This document shows positions 1-8,825 of a DNA stretch of 64,000 bases, one piece after another; position 1 is the first letter of the stretch, and each line of letters opens with the position of its first letter. The position numbers were made by a program, and so were the translations under genes. This stretch comes from Cupriavidus laharis. GTDB lineage: Bacteria; Pseudomonadota; Gammaproteobacteria; Burkholderiales; Burkholderiaceae. Under the pieces are notes generated by a model. The model made no database searches. It saw nothing but the letters and a program-made list of their open reading frames with translations, and had not been told where the DNA came from. The stretch spans positions 62,001 to 126,000 of the forward strand of contig NZ_CAJZAI010000011.1 in NCBI RefSeq assembly GCF_914271435.1, read 5' to 3'.

Positions 1-1
1 G

Positions 2-247
2 GAGCTCATCGAACGCCGCCGCTACCAGGACTCCCCGCCGCGCGACGAATACCTGCTTACTGCCAAGGGGCTGGCACAGCACCACTACACCCTGCAGCTC
101 ATGCGCTGGGGCGACCGTTGGCTCGCCGGCGACAAGGGCCCGCCGCAGATCATGGTCCACAAGATGTGTGGCCATGCCTTCCATGCCGACCTGCGCTGCA
201 GCCACTGCGGCGAGCTGCTGGAGCGCGAGCGCGTCAAGCTCTTCTAG
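2..247 (+). CDS. HxlR-type winged-helix regulator, C-terminal part (5' end outside window)
   Basis: The reading frame is open from the window edge to the TAG at 245-247 and gives 81 residues. It contains the wing-like segment RRRYQDSPPRDEYLLTAKG, typical of the HxlR family of DNA-binding regulators (basic strand, SPPR, then EY.LT..G). The tail has a small Cys cluster (MCGHAF then RCSHCGE) that could bind a metal, a feature known in some HxlR members. Only the C-terminal half is visible, so sensing cannot be judged. It lies on the same strand just upstream of the thiolase operon, in front of a repeated 16-bp motif (308-323 and 1582-1597), which makes it the natural candidate regulator of that operon; this is inference. 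Family assignment is fairly safe. Confidence 0.8.
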   Translation, partial: ELIERRRYQDSPPRDEYLLTAKGLAQHHYTLQLMRWGDRWLAGDKGPPQIMVHKMCGHAFHADLRCSHCGELLERERVKLF

Positions 248-307
248 GGTTCCAGGGGCGTTCTAGGGAAAACACCAAGGCCAATCTTCTTTACATCGTC
301 ATTACAT

Positions 308-323
308 GGTTCGTATATTGAAG
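308..323 (+). promoter_or_regulatory. Candidate operator, copy 1 (GGTTCGTATATTGAAG)
   Basis: The 16-mer GGTTCGTATATTGAAG has an imperfect inverted repeat TTCG-N5-TGAA. A near copy lies at 1582-1597. It sits between the HxlR-type gene and the thiolase start, 31 bases before the TTG codon. Recurrence ahead of two genes of one operon suggests a regulator binding site; binding by the HxlR protein is inference. Confidence 0.4.
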
Positions 324-354
324 TTAATATGACCGACAGCAAAGGAGCAAGGAA

Positions 355-1548
355 TTGGATGCCTTTATTGTGGACGCCGTGCGTTCCCCGCGCGGACAGG
401 CACGCGCAACCGGTGCGCTGGCCGGCGTCAAGCCCGTACACCTGCTCGCGCAGATGTACGAGGCGCTGGCCGCGCGCACTGGCATTGACACCGGCGCGGT
501 GGAGGATGCGGTGATCGGATGCGTGTCGCAGTCCGGCGAGCAAGGGTCGAATATCGGCAAGATCGCTGCGCTGTACGCGGGGTGGAACCCGTCGATGTCC
601 GGGGCGACCATCAACCGCTTCTGCAGTTCCGGCCTGTCGGCCGTCAGCCTTGCGGCCTTGCAGGCTGGTGCGGCTGAGGGGCTTGCCGTCGGTGGTGGCG
701 TGGAGATGATGTCGCGCGTGCCGATGTTCAGCGACAACGGCGCGTGGCGCAACGACCCCGAAATTGCCGAAGCCACGCATTTCATGTCGCCCGGCATCGG
801 GGCGGACCTCGTGGCGACGCGGTACGGCTTCAGCCGCGAGGCTTGTGACGACTACGCCGTGTTGTCGCAGCAGCGCGCGGCGGCCGCCCGGGAGGCAGGG
901 CGTTTCACCGCCTCCATTGTGCCGGTGCGCGACATGGCCGGTGAAATCCTGCTGAAGCATGACGAGACCATCCGGGCCGGCACCACTGTCGCGAAGCTCG
1001 CATCCATGGAACCGGCCTTCGCCGCCGAGGGCGAAGCGGGCGGCGATGCCCGGCTACTGCGCCACTTCCCGGAACTCGACGTAATCCGCCACGTTCATCA
1101 CGCCGGCAACTCGCCGTGCATGGCCGATGGCGCGGCGCTCGTGCTCGTGGCATCCGGCAATGCACTGCAACGCCACGGTTTGCGGCCGCGCGCACGTATC
1201 GCGGCGGTAGCGGACGCCTGCGTGCCATTCGTGCAGACCGGCGCGGTGGAGGCCACGCAGAAGGCGCTGCAGCGCGCCGGGCTGAACCTGGCGGATATCG
1301 ACCTGTTCGAGGTCCGTGACTCGTTTGCCGGCGTCACGCTGCATTTCATCGATACGCTCGGCATCGATATCGAGCGGTTCAACGTCAACGGCAGTTCGAT
1401 TGCGCTTGGCCATCCGATGGGCGCCACCGGCGCCATGCTCGTTAGCACTGCACTGGACGAACTCGAGCGCATCGACGGGCGGTACGCGGTGGTGGCCATT
1501 CCCGGCGCTGCCGGCGTTGCCGTGGCGATGGTGATCGAGCGTACCTGA
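355..1548 (+). CDS. Thiolase-family protein lacking the usual second active-site Cys
   Basis: A 397-residue thiolase-fold protein of normal family length. The start is TTG at 355, chosen because a clear AGGAG (342-346) precedes it and no in-frame ATG fits. The nucleophilic Cys is present (C90 in NRFCSSGLS) and the GHPMGATG loop carries H353. The NEAFA motif is replaced by R321-D322-S323-F324-A325, and the C-terminal CxGG..G loop reads AIPGAAGVA, putting Ala381 where the acid/base Cys should be. It may therefore act as a degradative enzyme with altered chemistry, a non-decarboxylating acyltransferase, or a non-catalytic partner. It is the first gene of a + strand run with a Bug protein, MFS permease, SDR and aldehyde dehydrogenase. 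Fold assignment is firm; the reaction is unknown. Confidence 0.85.
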   Translation: MDAFIVDAVRSPRGQARATGALAGVKPVHLLAQMYEALAARTGIDTGAVEDAVIGCVSQSGEQGSNIGKIAALYAGWNPSMSGATINRFCSSGLSAVSLAALQAGAAEGLAVGGGVEMMSRVPMFSDNGAWRNDPEIAEATHFMSPGIGADLVATRYGFSREACDDYAVLSQQRAAAAREAGRFTASIVPVRDMAGEILLKHDETIRAGTTVAKLASMEPAFAAEGEAGGDARLLRHFPELDVIRHVHHAGNSPCMADGAALVLVASGNALQRHGLRPRARIAAVADACVPFVQTGAVEATQKALQRAGLNLADIDLFEVRDSFAGVTLHFIDTLGIDIERFNVNGSSIALGHPMGATGAMLVSTALDELERIDGRYAVVAIPGAAGVAVAMVIERT

Positions 1549-1581
1549 GCAGAAGGCGGAGTCCTGTTACGCCGCCTATAA

Positions 1582-1597
1582 GGTTCATCTATTGAAG
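1582..1597 (+). promoter_or_regulatory. Candidate operator, copy 2 (GGTTCATCTATTGAAG)
   Basis: GGTTCATCTATTGAAG differs from the 308-323 copy at only two positions and has the inverted repeat TTCA-N5-TGAA. It lies in the 119-bp gap between the thiolase and the Bug gene, suggesting a second controlled promoter there. Confidence 0.4.
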
Positions 1598-1667
1598 CAA
1601 TAAAGGTCGCAAGCAATGGGTGACGCGCTGGCGACTGACAAAATAAGCGTACTCGCAGGAGACAACT

Positions 1668-2651
1668 ATGAAGCGCCCCTATGCCGCCTTGCGCGTTGCC
1701 GCGCTGGGCCTGGCTGCCTTTGCTGCCGCCGCCGTACCGGCGTACTCGCACGCCGCGCCGCCGTGGCCAAGTCGCCCGATCACCGTGATCGTGCCGTTCC
1801 CGCCCGGGCCCGTGGATGCCAATGTGCGCATCCTGACCACGAAGGTGTCGGCCATCCTGGGTCAGCCGCTGGTGCTGGAGAACCGTCCGGGCGCGGGTCA
1901 GCGAATCGGTGGCGCGGCGCTCGCACGCGCGCCGCGCGACGGCTACACCATCGGCGTCATCACGCAGGCCGGCGCAGTGGTTGCCCCCGTGCTGGACGCG
2001 ACCGCCCAGTACGACGTCCGCAAGGATTTCACCTATCTGACGATGGGCTACGAGTCGCCGTTCATTGTCACGACGCCGGCGTCCAGCGGCATTCGGACCC
2101 TGCGCCAGCTGGTGGACCAGGCCAAGGCAAAGCCCGGTGCTTACAAGTTCGGATCGACCGGCGCCGGCACGGCCTTCCATATCTGGGGCGAGGCGTTCAA
2201 CAGCACGGCAGGGATCAAGCTGCTGCATGTGCCCTACAAGGGCGAGTCTCCGCTGCTGCAGGACCTGGTCGGCGGGCAGGTCGACATGGCCTTCTCTTCG
2301 CCGACCGTGCGCAACCTGGTGGAGTCGGGCAAGCTGGTGGCGCTCGCCACTACAGGCGATACGCGCGCACCCCAGTTCCCCGATGTGCCTACCGTGCGTG
2401 AGCAGGGCGTGCCATTCAGCGCCGTGTCGTGGCTTGGCTTCGGTGCGCCGGCGGGAATCCCCGATGCGATACGCGACAGGCTCGTCGCGGCATTCCATGA
2501 AGCCATGCGCGATCCGCAGGTGCAGGCCACCTTCCTGGCCAACGGCCTGCAATTGCAACCGACTAGCCCGGAGCAATTCCGCCAGCAGGTGAACAGTGAG
2601 ACGGCACGCCTGAAGAAGATGGTGACCTCGCTGGGCATCAGACTGGAGTAA
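1668..2651 (+). CDS. Bug-family (TctC-like) periplasmic solute-binding protein
   Basis: A 327-residue secreted receptor of the Bug family, which binds organic acids in the periplasm; many members work without a dedicated TctAB permease. The start ATG follows GCAGGAGACAACT. A signal peptide is visible (Lys-Arg, hydrophobic stretch, SHA-A cleavage region near residue 28). The diagnostic motifs are present: ITVIVPFPPG near the N-terminus, LENRPGAGQRIG (residues ~64-75) and the late VPTVREQGVPF segment. No TctA/B permease is encoded nearby; the next gene is an MFS permease, so the receptor may supply another system or act as a sensor. The substrate is not predictable. Confidence 0.92.
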   Translation: MKRPYAALRVAALGLAAFAAAAVPAYSHAAPPWPSRPITVIVPFPPGPVDANVRILTTKVSAILGQPLVLENRPGAGQRIGGAALARAPRDGYTIGVITQAGAVVAPVLDATAQYDVRKDFTYLTMGYESPFIVTTPASSGIRTLRQLVDQAKAKPGAYKFGSTGAGTAFHIWGEAFNSTAGIKLLHVPYKGESPLLQDLVGGQVDMAFSSPTVRNLVESGKLVALATTGDTRAPQFPDVPTVREQGVPFSAVSWLGFGAPAGIPDAIRDRLVAAFHEAMRDPQVQATFLANGLQLQPTSPEQFRQQVNSETARLKKMVTSLGIRLE

Positions 2652-2725
2652 GCGCTTTTGCCGGCGTTCCCGTGCCGGCCCTTCCATTCCCGCGGCCCTC
2701 ACTGCGGCCCAGTCCGGAGCACACC

Positions 2726-4060
2726 ATGAATCAACCCACCACGCTCGCCGGCGTCCATTCCGGCGGCGAGCTGGCTCACAGTCGTCTCAACGCCGAACAC
2801 TACCGCGTGCTCGGCCTTTCCACGCTGGGCGGCGCGCTCGAGTTCTACGAATTCATCATTTTCATCTTCCTTGCGCCGATGCTGAGCGCGGTGATGTTCC
2901 CGCCCGAGGTGCCGGCGTGGCTCAGCCAGCTCCAGACGCTGGGCATTTTCGCCGCCGGCTACCTGGTGCGGCCGCTTGGCGGGCTGGTGCTGTCCGTCCT
3001 AGGCGACAAGCTGGGCCGCAAGCGCATGTTCGGCGTGACGCTGATCCTGATGGCCGCGCCCACGCTCTGCATCGGCCTGCTGCCAACCTATGCTCAGGCC
3101 GGCGCCGTGGCGCCGCTGTTGCTGCTGTTGTGCCGGCTGTGCCAGGGCATGGCCATGGGCGGTGAGTTCCCGACCGCCATCACCTTCATCGCCGAACACG
3201 TGCCGGAACGCCGGCTCGGCTTTTCGATCGGCACGCTCGGTGCGGCGTTCACGCTGGGCACCATCCTTGGCATCTTCGCAGTCATGGGAACGGGCGCCTT
3301 GTTCGACAAGTCGCAGATGGCCAGCGTGGGCTGGCGGCTGCCGTTCATCGCGGGCGGCGTGTTCGGGCTGATGTCGGCCTGGCTGCGCCGCCACGTCAAG
3401 GAGACGCCGGTCTTCGAGGAGATGCGCCGGCGCAAGGACGCTTCCGAGGTCATGCCGCTGCGCACGCTGTTCCGCCGCCAGCCGCGCGAAGTCCTGATCT
3501 GCCTGGCCGCCAGCGCCACGACGGCCGGCGTTTTGTCCGCGGCGCTGCTCTTTCCGGTGACGTACCTGCAGGTGGAACTAGGCTTCTCGCGCGAGGTGGT
3601 CCATCACGCGCAATTGTGGATGACGCTCGCGCTCCTGGCGGGCACGCTCGTCGGCGGCGCTCTGCTGGACCGCTTCGGCTGGGTGCCGGTGATCACGCTG
3701 TTCGCGCTTGGCACGGCGGTCGGCATCTACTGGGCGTTTGCCGCGCCCGATCCCCAGACCTTGCCCTACGCCTGGGCCATGGTGGGCTTCGGCGCGGGTT
3801 TCACGACCATGATGCACAACATCCTGGTGCGCAGTTTTACGCCCGAAGTCCGCGTGACCGGCATCGCGCTGACCTACAACCTGTCTCAGGCAGTACTGGG
3901 CGGCCTGTTGCCGGTTCTAATGGGATCGGTCGTGCATTTCTGGCCGATGGGGCTAGTCTGGATTCCCACGGCCTTCATCGTTCTGGCCATTTTCGTGACG
4001 CCGTTGTCGCTGCGCTACCGCAAGCCCATGCATAGCTGTGGACATGGCCTGACCGGCTGA
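2726..4060 (+). CDS. MFS transporter, metabolite:H+ symporter (MHS) type
   Basis: A 444-residue inner-membrane permease with about 12 hydrophobic segments. The loop between helices 2 and 3 carries the MFS signature GDKLGRKRM, and the MHS-like features are the N-terminal LGGALEFYEFIIF helix and GMAMGGEFPTA in helix 4. An in-frame ATG 54 bases upstream is possible, but ATG 2726 follows GGAGCACACC and gives a normal MHS N-terminus. It follows the Bug gene by 74 bp on the same strand and precedes an SDR gene. It probably imports the organic acid or aromatic compound processed by the neighbouring enzymes; the substrate is unknown. Confidence 0.88.
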   Translation: MNQPTTLAGVHSGGELAHSRLNAEHYRVLGLSTLGGALEFYEFIIFIFLAPMLSAVMFPPEVPAWLSQLQTLGIFAAGYLVRPLGGLVLSVLGDKLGRKRMFGVTLILMAAPTLCIGLLPTYAQAGAVAPLLLLLCRLCQGMAMGGEFPTAITFIAEHVPERRLGFSIGTLGAAFTLGTILGIFAVMGTGALFDKSQMASVGWRLPFIAGGVFGLMSAWLRRHVKETPVFEEMRRRKDASEVMPLRTLFRRQPREVLICLAASATTAGVLSAALLFPVTYLQVELGFSREVVHHAQLWMTLALLAGTLVGGALLDRFGWVPVITLFALGTAVGIYWAFAAPDPQTLPYAWAMVGFGAGFTTMMHNILVRSFTPEVRVTGIALTYNLSQAVLGGLLPVLMGSVVHFWPMGLVWIPTAFIVLAIFVTPLSLRYRKPMHSCGHGLTG

Positions 4061-4099
4061 CCGGCGACGCCTGATTCCTTTTCTACCAAGGAGATGTCG

Positions 4100-4864
4100 A
4101 TGGATGGATTTACCTTGCTGCCCCCGCGCGGCACACGTGTCGTCGTCGTGGGCGGCTGTGGCGGCATTGGCCGCGCCGTGGTGGCACAGGCCGTGGAAAG
4201 CGGCCTGCGCGTCGCCGTGCTCGACCTGCCGCGGTCGATGGCGCTGTTCCCGCCGCCGGACGGCACGCTCGCGGTCGGCTGTGACGCCATGGACGAGCAG
4301 AGCGTGGCCGCTGCCTTCGAGACGGTGTCGCGCGAATTCGGCGGGCTTGACGCGGTCATCAACCTGGTCGGTTTCACCAAGGAGCGGATGCGTCTTGACG
4401 ACATGCCCCTGGCCGAATGGCAGGAGATCACGAGCGGCACGCTGACCAGCGCGTTCCTGGTGAGCCGCGCCGCACTGCCGTTGCTGCGGGCTGCCGGCGG
4501 CGGGGCCTTGGTCCATACCGCGTCCACCTTCGGCGTCGCCGTGTCGCTGCCCGGCTATGGGCCGTACGCCGCATCCAAGGCCGGCGTGATCAACCTGGTC
4601 CGTGCGCTGGCCACGGAATGCGGGCCCGACATCCGCGTCAACGCCGTGGCGCCCGGAATCGTGCAGACCGCCTTCCTGCAGGGCGGCACCGGGCGGCCGG
4701 AGAAGCAGGAGCGGATTGATGCCGACGCCGTCACGCGCATGCTGCCCATGCGGCGGATCGCGCAGCCGGACGAAATGGTCGGCACGTTCCTGTTCCTGAT
4801 CGGGCCGGGCTCGGCCTACATCACGTCGCAGACCATCCATGTGAACGGAGGCCTGTGGTCATGA
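4100..4864 (+). CDS. Short-chain dehydrogenase/reductase (SDR)
   Basis: A 254-residue classical SDR: NAD(P)-dependent oxidation of a hydroxy group or reduction of a keto group in the cytoplasm. The cofactor loop is GGCGGIG (normally TGxxxGIG) and the catalytic set is visible: Ser in VHTASTFGV and YGPYAASK with the Tyr-x3-Lys pair. A C-terminal HVNGG motif is typical. ATG 4094 abuts the AAGGAG at 4088-4093, whereas ATG 4100 has a 6-base spacing, so 4100 is preferred. The stop overlaps the aldehyde dehydrogenase start (ATGA at 4861-4864), implying translational coupling. Substrate unknown; context suggests a hydroxyacyl or alcohol intermediate. Confidence 0.88.
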   Translation: MDGFTLLPPRGTRVVVVGGCGGIGRAVVAQAVESGLRVAVLDLPRSMALFPPPDGTLAVGCDAMDEQSVAAAFETVSREFGGLDAVINLVGFTKERMRLDDMPLAEWQEITSGTLTSAFLVSRAALPLLRAAGGGALVHTASTFGVAVSLPGYGPYAASKAGVINLVRALATECGPDIRVNAVAPGIVQTAFLQGGTGRPEKQERIDADAVTRMLPMRRIAQPDEMVGTFLFLIGPGSAYITSQTIHVNGGLWS

Positions 4865-6348
4865 GCTTCCCGATTCCCGCCGATACCACGAGCTTCATCG
4901 ACGGCGACTTCGTGTCGCCGGGTGCCGCCACCACGCTGCCTATCATCAATCCCGCCGACGAGCAGGTGGTCAGCCTGCTGCACGAGGCCGATGCCGGGGA
5001 AGTGGAGCGCGCCGTAGCCGCCGCCCGCGACGCGTTCCTGCACGGCCCCTGGCCCCGCATGGCGCCGGCTGCACGCAGGGAGGTGTTCGCCCGCATCATT
5101 GACCTAGTCGGCCGCAATCTGGACGAACTGGCTTGGTTGGAGACCGCCAACACCGGCCAGACGCTGCACTATGCCCGCCAGTACCAACTGCCGCGCATTC
5201 TTGGCAGCTTCCGCTTCTATGCCGAATGGCTCGGCCAGGCGACTGAACTGGCCACGCAGGACGGCGAAGCCACGCTGCGCTATGTGCTGCGCGAGCCGCT
5301 GGGCGTGGTCGCGCTGATTTCGCCATCCAATGCGCCCACCGCCCTTGCTTCGACGAAGATCGCGGCGGCACTCGCTTTCGGCAATACGTGCGTGGTGAAG
5401 ACCTCGGAGCAGACGCCGCTGGCGCTGGCCAGGCTCATGGCGCTGCTGACCGAAGCCGGCGTGCCGCCAGGCGTGGTGAACCTCGTCAACGGACGCGGCC
5501 ACGTCACCGGGGACGCGCTGGTGCGGCATCCCGATGTGCGAGGCATCTCCTTTACCGGTGGCACCGCCACGGCTCGCCGCATCGCTGCCATTGCAGGCGA
5601 AGGGCTCAAGCGCGTGGACCTGGAGCTTGGCGGCAAGTCGGCGAACATCATCATGCCGAGCGCCGACCTGGAGCGTGCCGTGGACGCCGCACTGCTGGCC
5701 ATCTTTACCAACAACGGACAGCAGTGCTTCGCCGGTTCCCGCATCGTATTGCACCGGGACATCGCAGACGCCTTCATCGACCGCTTCGTGGCGCGCACCG
5801 AGCGCATCCGCGTGGGGCATCCGCTCGAGCCGTCGAGCGACAACGGGCCGCTGGCCTTCCGCGCCAGCTATGAGCGCGTGCAGTCCTATGTCGATATTGC
5901 GCGTGCCGACGGCTGCAAGCTGCTGGCCGGTGGCACACGCGCACCAGGCTTCGAGCGCGGCTACTACTTCCGGCCCACCGCGGTGCTGGCGCCGTCCAAC
6001 GCCGCGCGCGTCTGCCAGGAGGAAGTCTTCGGGCCATTCGCCGCGCTGCTGGTGGTGGATTCGCTCGACGAAGCAATCACGGTCGCGAATGATTCGCGCT
6101 ATGGGCTGGTTTCCTACCTGTGGACCGGTGAACTGTCGGAGGCCATGGATGGAACACGTCGCATCCAGGCTGGCAATGTGCTCGTCAACACGCCAATGCT
6201 CTCGCTCGACCCACGTCTTCCGTTCGGTGGCTACAAGGAGTCAGGTGTCGGGCGTGAGGGCGCGCTGCCGTCACGGCATTTCTATACAGAGGAGAAGACG
6301 GTAACGGTGGCACTGACGCCGCCGGCCTTGTCGAGGCTCGGGGTCTAG
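4861..6348 (+). CDS. NAD(P)-dependent aldehyde dehydrogenase
   Basis: A 495-residue aldehyde dehydrogenase oxidising an aldehyde to the carboxylic acid. Catalytic Cys lies in NNGQQCFAGSR, the general-base Glu in LELGGKSAN, and the cofactor-binding motif FTGGTATAR is present. The C-terminus has the usual PFGGYKESGVGREG. ATG 4861 overlaps the SDR stop and is preceded by GGAGG at 4847-4851 with 9-base spacing, better than GTG 4855. It closes the operon; a strong GC hairpin follows at 6358. With the SDR it could form an alcohol-to-acid oxidation pair. The exact aldehyde is not deducible. Confidence 0.92.
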   Translation: MSFPIPADTTSFIDGDFVSPGAATTLPIINPADEQVVSLLHEADAGEVERAVAAARDAFLHGPWPRMAPAARREVFARIIDLVGRNLDELAWLETANTGQTLHYARQYQLPRILGSFRFYAEWLGQATELATQDGEATLRYVLREPLGVVALISPSNAPTALASTKIAAALAFGNTCVVKTSEQTPLALARLMALLTEAGVPPGVVNLVNGRGHVTGDALVRHPDVRGISFTGGTATARRIAAIAGEGLKRVDLELGGKSANIIMPSADLERAVDAALLAIFTNNGQQCFAGSRIVLHRDIADAFIDRFVARTERIRVGHPLEPSSDNGPLAFRASYERVQSYVDIARADGCKLLAGGTRAPGFERGYYFRPTAVLAPSNAARVCQEEVFGPFAALLVVDSLDEAITVANDSRYGLVSYLWTGELSEAMDGTRRIQAGNVLVNTPMLSLDPRLPFGGYKESGVGREGALPSRHFYTEEKTVTVALTPPALSRLGV

Positions 6349-6357
6349 GTCGCGCTT

Positions 6358-6381
6358 GCCCCGCCGCTCGCGCGGCGGGGC
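6358..6381 (+). terminator. Strong hairpin after the aldehyde dehydrogenase
   Basis: A perfect 10-bp stem (GCCCCGCCGC / GCGGCGGGGC) with a TCGC loop starts 10 bases after the operon's last stop codon. There is no U-tract, so intrinsic termination is likely but not certain. Confidence 0.55.
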
Positions 6382-6608
6382 GCATCCGGCATCTCCGGCG
6401 TCAGAAGAGATACCGGGTGCCCAGATTGGCCATGAGCGTGCGCAGGAAGGTCATGAGTTCCGGCTGCTCGCCAGCGCTTCCCATGATGCTTGTCGCCCGC
6501 CGGAGCGCAGGTATCCAGCGCGTGAGCTTTCGTTTCTAGATCCGTTTCGAGGGTTGGCCGCAATTCGCGAACAATCCGCCAAATCTCCACATCTCCACAT
6601 CTCCGCGC

Positions 6609-6884
6609 GGTAATCTTTCTGCGACGTTCGGTCGTGGTCAGCCCCTTCTGCTCGTAGGCCCGACCCAGGCAATGCACCATCTGGATTCGCAGATTGGTCG
6701 AGGTCTGCTCAAGCGGCAGGTACTCGTTGACGTATCGCTACTGGAAGGTAGACGTGACGGTTTCCCAGGCACTCAGCCGCATGCGGCGCTTCTCGATCAG
6801 CTGGATCAGCGAGTTGAACGTCTTCTGCCCTTTCGACAGCGTGGATCGGTTGTAATCGTACGTGAAACGAAGGCTGTGCGCATT
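6609..6884 (-). pseudogene. Decayed fragment resembling a DnaJ-like/hypothetical Burkholderiales protein
   Basis: Read on the minus strand, about 90 codons spell a protein-like sequence with FTYDYNRSTLSKGQKTFN and later LIEKRRMRLSAWE and MVHCLGRAYEQKGLTTTERR. It is interrupted by an in-frame TAG after STFQ and a TAG before the first readable codon, and continues out of frame downstream. The wording is recalled as similar to proteins annotated as DnaJ-like or hypothetical in this group; that is from memory and unsure. No start or intact frame exists. The rest of 6349-7075 shows no convincing gene and leads into the integrase. Confidence 0.4.
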
Positions 6885-7075
6885 CTAGCGGATGAGCAGC
6901 GGATAGGAACCGCGTTGCGCAGGTTCATAACTTGGATATCCAACATATCGATAACCGCTCTTAGCGATATAGAGACGTTTTTCTGGCAAACTGCAGTCTT
7001 GCGATTTGCGCCTCACCTGCGGCACGCCGCTTGACCACCGTCAGTCAGGACTTATCGCGCTCCAATCGACGCTCG

Positions 7076-8698
7076 ATGCCAGACTCTCCCATCCCACCCG
7101 ATTTCCCCGACGCCGCCTCTTTGGCGGCCCTGCGCGCCTGGTACGCGGGCGCGTCGTCGCGTCAGGCGGTCGCACGCTATTGCCCCGACGCGCTGGGCGC
7201 GGGCCGGTCGGCGCGTGGCGTGCTCGGGGATATCCGCCGCCAGCTCGTCGAGTTCGCGCGGCGGCGGCGGCGCGAGGATTTTGCTGCACTGTTCTGCTGT
7301 CACGCGGCCGATCGGGCCAGCCACGCCAAGGGTGTCGCCCGCGCGCTCGAAACGTTGCGGTCGCTGCCTCTTCCCGAGCCGCAGATCAGCGATTCGGTTG
7401 ATTGGTGGCTGTCCCCACGCGCGGTCACCGCGCTACGCGCCCATGGCATCCGCACGCTCGCCGACCTGACGGTGCGCATCCCGCGCCGGCGCCGTTGGTG
7501 GGCCGCCATCGATGGGCTAGGCGCCCGCAGCGCCCGGCCCATCGAGGCCTTCTTCGCGGCGCACCCGAAGCTCACCGAACGGGCGCGCGCCCTGGTCACG
7601 GTGGCACCGCCCGATCCGGTCGTGCCCTGGGAGCAAATCCGGTTGCCGCATGAGATAGATGGATCACATGGAGCCTTTCGGGCCCCGCGCCAGATGTGCA
7701 CGCTCGACGCCAACAATGACTATGAGGCCATCGGGGCCTGGCTGGCCTTGCACGAGTCGACCGAGACCGAACGTGCCTACCGCAAGGAGGCGGAGCGCCT
7801 GCTCTTGTGGGCCATCCTCGAGCGCGGCAAGGCGCTGTCCTCGCTGACCACGGAAGACGCGTCGACTTACCGCGCCTTCCTGCGCCGGCCCACGCCGCAC
7901 CACCGCTGGGTCGCGCCGGCACGGCCGCGCTCGTTGCCGGAATGGCGCCCCTTTACTGGCGCCTTGTCGCCACGCTCGATCGCCTATGCCTTGTCCGTGC
8001 TCGGGGGCATGTTCCGCTGGCTAATCCAGCAGCGCTACGTGCTGGTGAATCCTTTTGCCGGACTGAAAGTGCGCGGTGGCCAGCGGGCGGCCGGCCTGGA
8101 CGCCTCCCGCGCCTTCTCGGCAGGCGAGTGGGAACTGGTGCGGACCATCGCCGACGGGCTTGAATGGTCCCATGGCTGGACGGAGCCGGCCGCGCAGCGA
8201 CTGCGGTTCCTGCTGGACTTCGGGTACGCTACCGGCCTGCGTGCCGGTGAACTGGTGGGCGTGACGCTTGGCGGCATCGAGATCGGCGCGCGCGGCGAGC
8301 GCTGGCTGCATTTGGTCGGCAAAGGTGCCAAGCCCGGCAAGGTCGCGCTACCGTCTCTGGCGCGCCACGCGCTCGATCAATACTTGGTCCAACGCGGACT
8401 GCCGGTAACGCCCTCGCACTGGCAGCCGGACACGCCCCTACTCGCCAATCTGGACAGCGCCGCGGCCATCACCACGCCGCGTCTGCGCGACGTGTTTCGC
8501 CGCTTCTTTCTGCTGGCTGCCGACTTCATCCAGGGCGACCATCCGGCGCTGGCGGACAAGCTGCGGCGCGCCACACCCCACTGGGTGAGGCACACCCATG
8601 CCACACATGCCCTGGCCCGCGGCGCAACCCTGACAACGGTGCGTGACAATCTGCGGCACGCCTCCATCACCACCACCTCGATCTATTGCGCACAGTAG
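7076..8698 (+). CDS. Long tyrosine recombinase, truncated just after the catalytic Tyr
   Basis: A 540-residue site-specific recombinase of the lambda-integrase superfamily. It parallels the complete 561-residue copy at 61511-63196 along its whole length (for example ADLTVRIPRRR.WW, GKALSSLTT, FLLDFGYATGLR). Catalytic residues are visible: Arg in ATGLRAGEL, HWVRHTH with His-x2-Arg, LRHAS, and Tyr537 in TTSIY. The frame ends three codons after this Tyr (CAQ-stop), where the intact copy continues LHSDDVKRARQFG, so about 18 terminal residues are lost. The loss coincides with the start of another recombinase fragment at about 8700. ATG 7076 matches the start of the intact copy; its ribosome site is weak. 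Probably inactive or impaired. Confidence 0.8.
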   Translation: MPDSPIPPDFPDAASLAALRAWYAGASSRQAVARYCPDALGAGRSARGVLGDIRRQLVEFARRRRREDFAALFCCHAADRASHAKGVARALETLRSLPLPEPQISDSVDWWLSPRAVTALRAHGIRTLADLTVRIPRRRRWWAAIDGLGARSARPIEAFFAAHPKLTERARALVTVAPPDPVVPWEQIRLPHEIDGSHGAFRAPRQMCTLDANNDYEAIGAWLALHESTETERAYRKEAERLLLWAILERGKALSSLTTEDASTYRAFLRRPTPHHRWVAPARPRSLPEWRPFTGALSPRSIAYALSVLGGMFRWLIQQRYVLVNPFAGLKVRGGQRAAGLDASRAFSAGEWELVRTIADGLEWSHGWTEPAAQRLRFLLDFGYATGLRAGELVGVTLGGIEIGARGERWLHLVGKGAKPGKVALPSLARHALDQYLVQRGLPVTPSHWQPDTPLLANLDSAAAITTPRLRDVFRRFFLLAADFIQGDHPALADKLRRATPHWVRHTHATHALARGATLTTVRDNLRHASITTTSIYCAQ

Positions 8699-8825
8699 AA
8701 CGTTATGTAGAGTAGCCACGGCAAACGCTTCGCGAGCAAGGCGTCAGCTTTGGTTCGCTGCACATAAAGTTTCATGATGGAGTTCCTGGCGGCCATTGGT
8801 TTCGCCTTTTGTGAGGAGCTCGATC

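Noticed and set aside
1098-2702. Open frame of 534 codons on - across the thiolase and Bug genes
   Set aside because: Spans two good + strand genes and their gap, with no recognisable motif.
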